Shown: piece after piece, positions 61,997 to 64,000 of the stretch
Position numbering within the stretch: position 1 is the stretch's first letter
Layout: every line of letters starts with the position of its first letter
Position numbers and translations under genes: made by a program
Notes under the pieces: generated by a model
Databases searched by the model: none
What the model saw: the letters and a program-made list of their open reading frames with translations, nothing else
What the model was told of the DNA's origin: nothing
NCBI RefSeq assembly: GCF_001881565.1
Contig: NZ_MPDJ01000003.1
Coordinates: forward strand, 263,515 to 327,514
Source of the DNA: Eisenbergiella tayi
Lineage (GTDB): Bacteria > Bacillota > Clostridia > Lachnospirales > Lachnospiraceae
DNA length: 64,000 nt
Reading direction: 5' to 3'

Positions 61997-63349
61997 ATGA
62001 AAAGAAAAAAGAATAAAGCGGAATGGGGGAACCTTGAGGGACAAAAAGAGCGGCAGCAGGGGCTTGTTGCCCGGATCGGGAATAAACAGGCTCTGGTGCT
62101 GCTGGAAGGAAAGGAAATTGTGTGTATGCTGCCCGGCGGTGAAAACAGCCTGGAAACGGCAGTGGGTGACCGGGTGATTGTAGAACAGGTATCGGCACAG
62201 CAGTATCGTCTGATTGAAATCCTGCCCCGCAGTACGGAATTATACCGCGGAAACCGAAGGCAGGGGAAAAGAAGGGAAGGAAAACAGCAGCAGGAAGGCA
62301 GAGATGATATCAGGATTGCAGTCAATGCAGATTGCCTTGTTGCCGTAGTGAGTGCGGATTATCTTCTTTATCAGGCCGGATATCTGGAAATGGCGGCTGC
62401 GGCGGCGAGACGGGCCGGTATGGAGGCAGGCTTTTTTATCAGCAAATGGGATCTGGTGAAGGAGAGCGCGCAGGGGCTTTTATATGAGAAACTGGATATT
62501 TACAGGAAGACGGGGAATTTTGTATATGTGGGATCCGCACGGGAACCACAGGAGGAGCTGATTAATGCTGTAAAGGGAAAAAGCGTGGTGATAGCCGGTG
62601 ACAGAGGCTGCGGAAAGACAACGCTGATCCGGGGAATACTGCAGGCGTCAGATGGTATAGAAGGGATGGAAGGCCCTGCGGGCGGAACGAATACCGCGCA
62701 TCTGTATGCGGGGACAGACGGGACATTGCTGACGGATACGCCGGGCTTCCGGGACTGGGCGCTGTCTCATATGACAGAAGAAGAGCTCGGGGCTGTTTTT
62801 CCGGAAATCACAGAATTGGCGGAAGAATGCAGGTTTGCGGATTGTTCCCATACACATGAGGATGGCTGCAGGGTATTGGAAGCGCTGCGGGAAAAACGTA
62901 TAAGGCGGGAACGGTTTGATGTTTATCAGATGATGAAGGAAGAGACGGATGGGATGCCGGCTAAAATGAGGCGGACACGGATTGATTACAGACATAATCC
63001 ATGTATGGAAAGCTTTGTCTGTCAGGTGTGCGGCAATCCGGCAGCGCCGGACGGAGCGGGGAGTATGCACAGAAACCATTGTCCCAAATGTCTTTGCAGT
63101 GTTCATGTGGATAATGAGCCGGGAGACAGGGCGTCCCTGTGTAAGGGAATAATGGATCCGGTGAGCGTATGGGTGCGTAAAAACGGGGAATGGGCTATTA
63201 TACACAGGTGCCGGTTATGCGGCACTCTGAGCTCCAACAGAATAGCGGCTGATGATAATCCGGCCATGCTCATGTCTATTGCGGTGAAGCCGCTGGCGAT
63301 GCCGCCTTTTCCTCTGGACAGGCTGGAAGAAGGATTGAAAGGGAAATAA
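61997..63349 (+). CDS. rsgA: RsgA-like circularly permuted GTPase fused to an RNHCP domain
   Basis: 450 residues. Residues ~20-80 are the OB domain. The permuted GTPase has G4-like SKWD at 149-152, G1 GDRGCGKT at 201-208 and G3 DTPG at 247-250. The zinc region CRFADCSHTHEDGC is at 278-291. These are RsgA features, a GTPase for late 30S assembly. After about residue 335 an extra domain follows: CQVCGNPAAPDGAGSMHRNHCPKCLCSVHVD... and RCRLCGT, the RNHCP zinc domain normally found alone. The start is the ATG at 61997 behind AGAGAGG. G4 is SKWD, not NKxD, so this may be a second, divergent RsgA. Confidence 0.88.
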   Translation: MKRKKNKAEWGNLEGQKERQQGLVARIGNKQALVLLEGKEIVCMLPGGENSLETAVGDRVIVEQVSAQQYRLIEILPRSTELYRGNRRQGKRREGKQQQEGRDDIRIAVNADCLVAVVSADYLLYQAGYLEMAAAAARRAGMEAGFFISKWDLVKESAQGLLYEKLDIYRKTGNFVYVGSAREPQEELINAVKGKSVVIAGDRGCGKTTLIRGILQASDGIEGMEGPAGGTNTAHLYAGTDGTLLTDTPGFRDWALSHMTEEELGAVFPEITELAEECRFADCSHTHEDGCRVLEALREKRIRRERFDVYQMMKEETDGMPAKMRRTRIDYRHNPCMESFVCQVCGNPAAPDGAGSMHRNHCPKCLCSVHVDNEPGDRASLCKGIMDPVSVWVRKNGEWAIIHRCRLCGTLSSNRIAADDNPAMLMSIAVKPLAMPPFPLDRLEEGLKGK

Positions 63350-63370
63350 ACGGATTAATGTCAAGGCCGT

Positions 63371-63391
63371 GCCGTACACGTGATGTACGGC
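63371..63391. repeat. hairpin downstream of the rsgA-like gene
   Basis: GCCGTAC (63371-63377) and GTACGGC (63385-63391) form a perfect 7-bp stem, followed by a second small stem GCCGC/GCGGC. There is no T-run. Confidence 0.5.
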
Positions 63392-63483
63392 ATCGGAGCC
63401 GCTGAAGCGGCATCTTCAGGGCATTCGCAGGGGAAACAGTATAATTAACTTGGCAAACTGACAGAAAAAGTGAATATCTGCTA

Positions 63484-63512
63484 TTGACAAGGGGAATACT
63501 GGAAACTATAAT
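63484..63512 (+). promoter_or_regulatory. promoter of the tRNA-Asn gene
   Basis: TTGACA (63484-63489) and TATAAT (63507-63512) match the consensus at 17-base spacing, about 35 bases before the tRNA. Confidence 0.9.
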
Positions 63513-63546
63513 CATATTTAGTGGCAGAAAACCACCAATAATATAT

Positions 63547-63618
63547 TCCTCGATAGCTCAATGGTAGAGCACTCGGCTGTTAACCGAGTTGTTGTAGGTT
63601 CGAGCCCTACTCGGGGAG
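63547..63618 (+). tRNA. tRNA-Asn (anticodon GTT)
   Basis: A full cloverleaf can be drawn: acceptor TCCTCGA/TCGGGGA with one G-U, D arm GCTCAATGGTAGAGC, anticodon arm ACTCGGCTGTTAACCGAGT with GTT in the loop, and T arm GTAGGTTCGAGCCCTAC. The discriminator is G at 63618 and CCA is not encoded. Confidence 0.97.
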
Positions 63619-63623
63619 TTTTA

Positions 63624-63681
63624 AGTACCGCATTACGTAAATTCGGATATCAGCGCATAGGAATTTACGCAAGGCGGTATT
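63624..63681 (+). repeat. imperfect inverted repeat after the tRNA
   Basis: GTACCGCATTACGTAAATTC and GAATTTACGCAAGGCGGTA are nearly complementary across a short gap, followed by TTTGGG. It may end the tRNA transcript. A perfect 14-bp palindrome GATAGTATACTATC follows near 63698. Confidence 0.6.
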
Positions 63682-63763
63682 TGGGATTAAGCGGTTTGAT
63701 AGTATACTATCAGGCCGCTTTATCGGTTAATGACTCAAACTCCGCATATGTCCCTGTCCCCTC

Positions 63764-64000
63764 CGGCAAGTGCTTTTGGGACTGCCGTCCGGCCCGGCAT
63801 CCCTTCCTTCCCTCCGCCGGCTATGCAGGGATCCTTACAGGAGACGCTTTCGCTCGGATAAACACGCAGCGGTACTAAGGCCGCAAAGGACGCGGCCTAA
63901 GGACCGGCGAGTTTATACGCCCCTTACAGGAAACCCTGCATAGCCGGCGGAGGGAAGGAAGGGATGCCGGGCCGGACGGCAGTCCCAAAAGTACTTGCCG
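63764..64000. repeat. large hairpin element, copy 2 (runs to or past the window edge)
   Basis: The left arm 63764-63842 is the reverse complement of the right arm about 63925-64000, and the right arm may continue beyond the window. The centre (about 63843-63924) carries the same sequence as copy 1: CTTTCGCTCGGATAAACACG, then GCAGCGGTACTAAGG, and GCCTAAGGACCGGCG. The arms are related to those of copy 1 but differ at many positions, with matching changes on both sides. Confidence 0.92.

Noticed and set aside
63371..63420. Possible terminator or riboswitch after the rsgA-like gene
   Set aside because: Two short stems without a T-run and no conserved aptamer sequence; listed only as a hairpin.

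Overview
The window reads as chromosomal DNA of an anaerobic gut Firmicute, most likely a Lachnospiraceae-type clostridium. This is inferred from pyruvate:ferredoxin oxidoreductase beside an [FeFe] hydrogenase, the lack of any outer-membrane or respiratory genes, AGGAGG-type ribosome binding sites, Gram-positive lipoprotein signals, a T-box-type leader, an L20-type leader, and many YesM/YesN-type regulators next to sugar ABC transporters. No phage, conjugative element, insertion sequence, CRISPR array or rRNA was seen.

Layout. 1-2.3 kb (minus): an alpha/beta hydrolase cut by the window edge, its TetR regulator with a perfect operator/promoter, and a NUDIX hydrolase. 2.3-4.9 kb: a SEC-C protein, a C_GCAxxG_C_C protein and a subtilase-like lipoprotein whose promoter lies inside two dyads. 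5.2-13.8 kb: four tightly packed glycosidases (GH1, GH106-like, two GH78-like), suggesting removal of rhamnose and glucose from plant glycosides. 13.9-24.3 kb: a membrane-bound AraC regulator facing a lipoprotein plus two permeases of the Lpl/Ytc type, then a GH94 phosphorylase and a phosphohexomutase that together would turn a beta-disaccharide into sugar-1-P and sugar-6-P. 24.3-26.5 kb (minus): an AbiF-like HEPN ribonuclease behind a short structured RNA with its own promoter and terminator, then a LysR regulator. 26.9-32.1 kb: PFOR and a short [FeFe] hydrogenase (fermentative hydrogen). 32.2-38.5 kb: histidine kinase, sugar-binding lipoprotein, two permeases and response regulator. 38.6-40.5 kb (minus): FtsH. 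41-43.4 kb: XRE regulator, alpha/alpha-toroid-like protein and a lipoprotein. 43.4-47.8 kb: a T-box-like leader lacking stem I, a small membrane protein, ThrS, a GT-C type membrane glycosyltransferase and a DUF1540 protein. 48.1-58.8 kb: a galactose-type (Mgl) transporter whose binding protein appears circularly permuted and whose permease carries a long coiled-coil extension, a large hairpin element, then a second response regulator/histidine kinase pair with two more binding proteins. 58.9-60.5 kb: infC-rpmI-rplT behind an autoregulatory leader; infC starts at ATT. 60.5-63.6 kb: two convergent tiny hydrophobic ORFs, a very short transcription unit, a CD3324-like protein, an RsgA-RNHCP fusion and tRNA-Asn. 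The window ends inside a second copy of the large hairpin element.

The most unusual items are the circularly permuted binding protein (48.1-49.4 kb), the AbiF-RNA pair (24.35-25.46 kb), the two large hairpins showing compensatory changes (52.8-53.05 and 63.76-64.0 kb), and the T-box 3' half without stem I (43.4-43.5 kb). All functional statements rest on motif recognition by eye; no database search was run.
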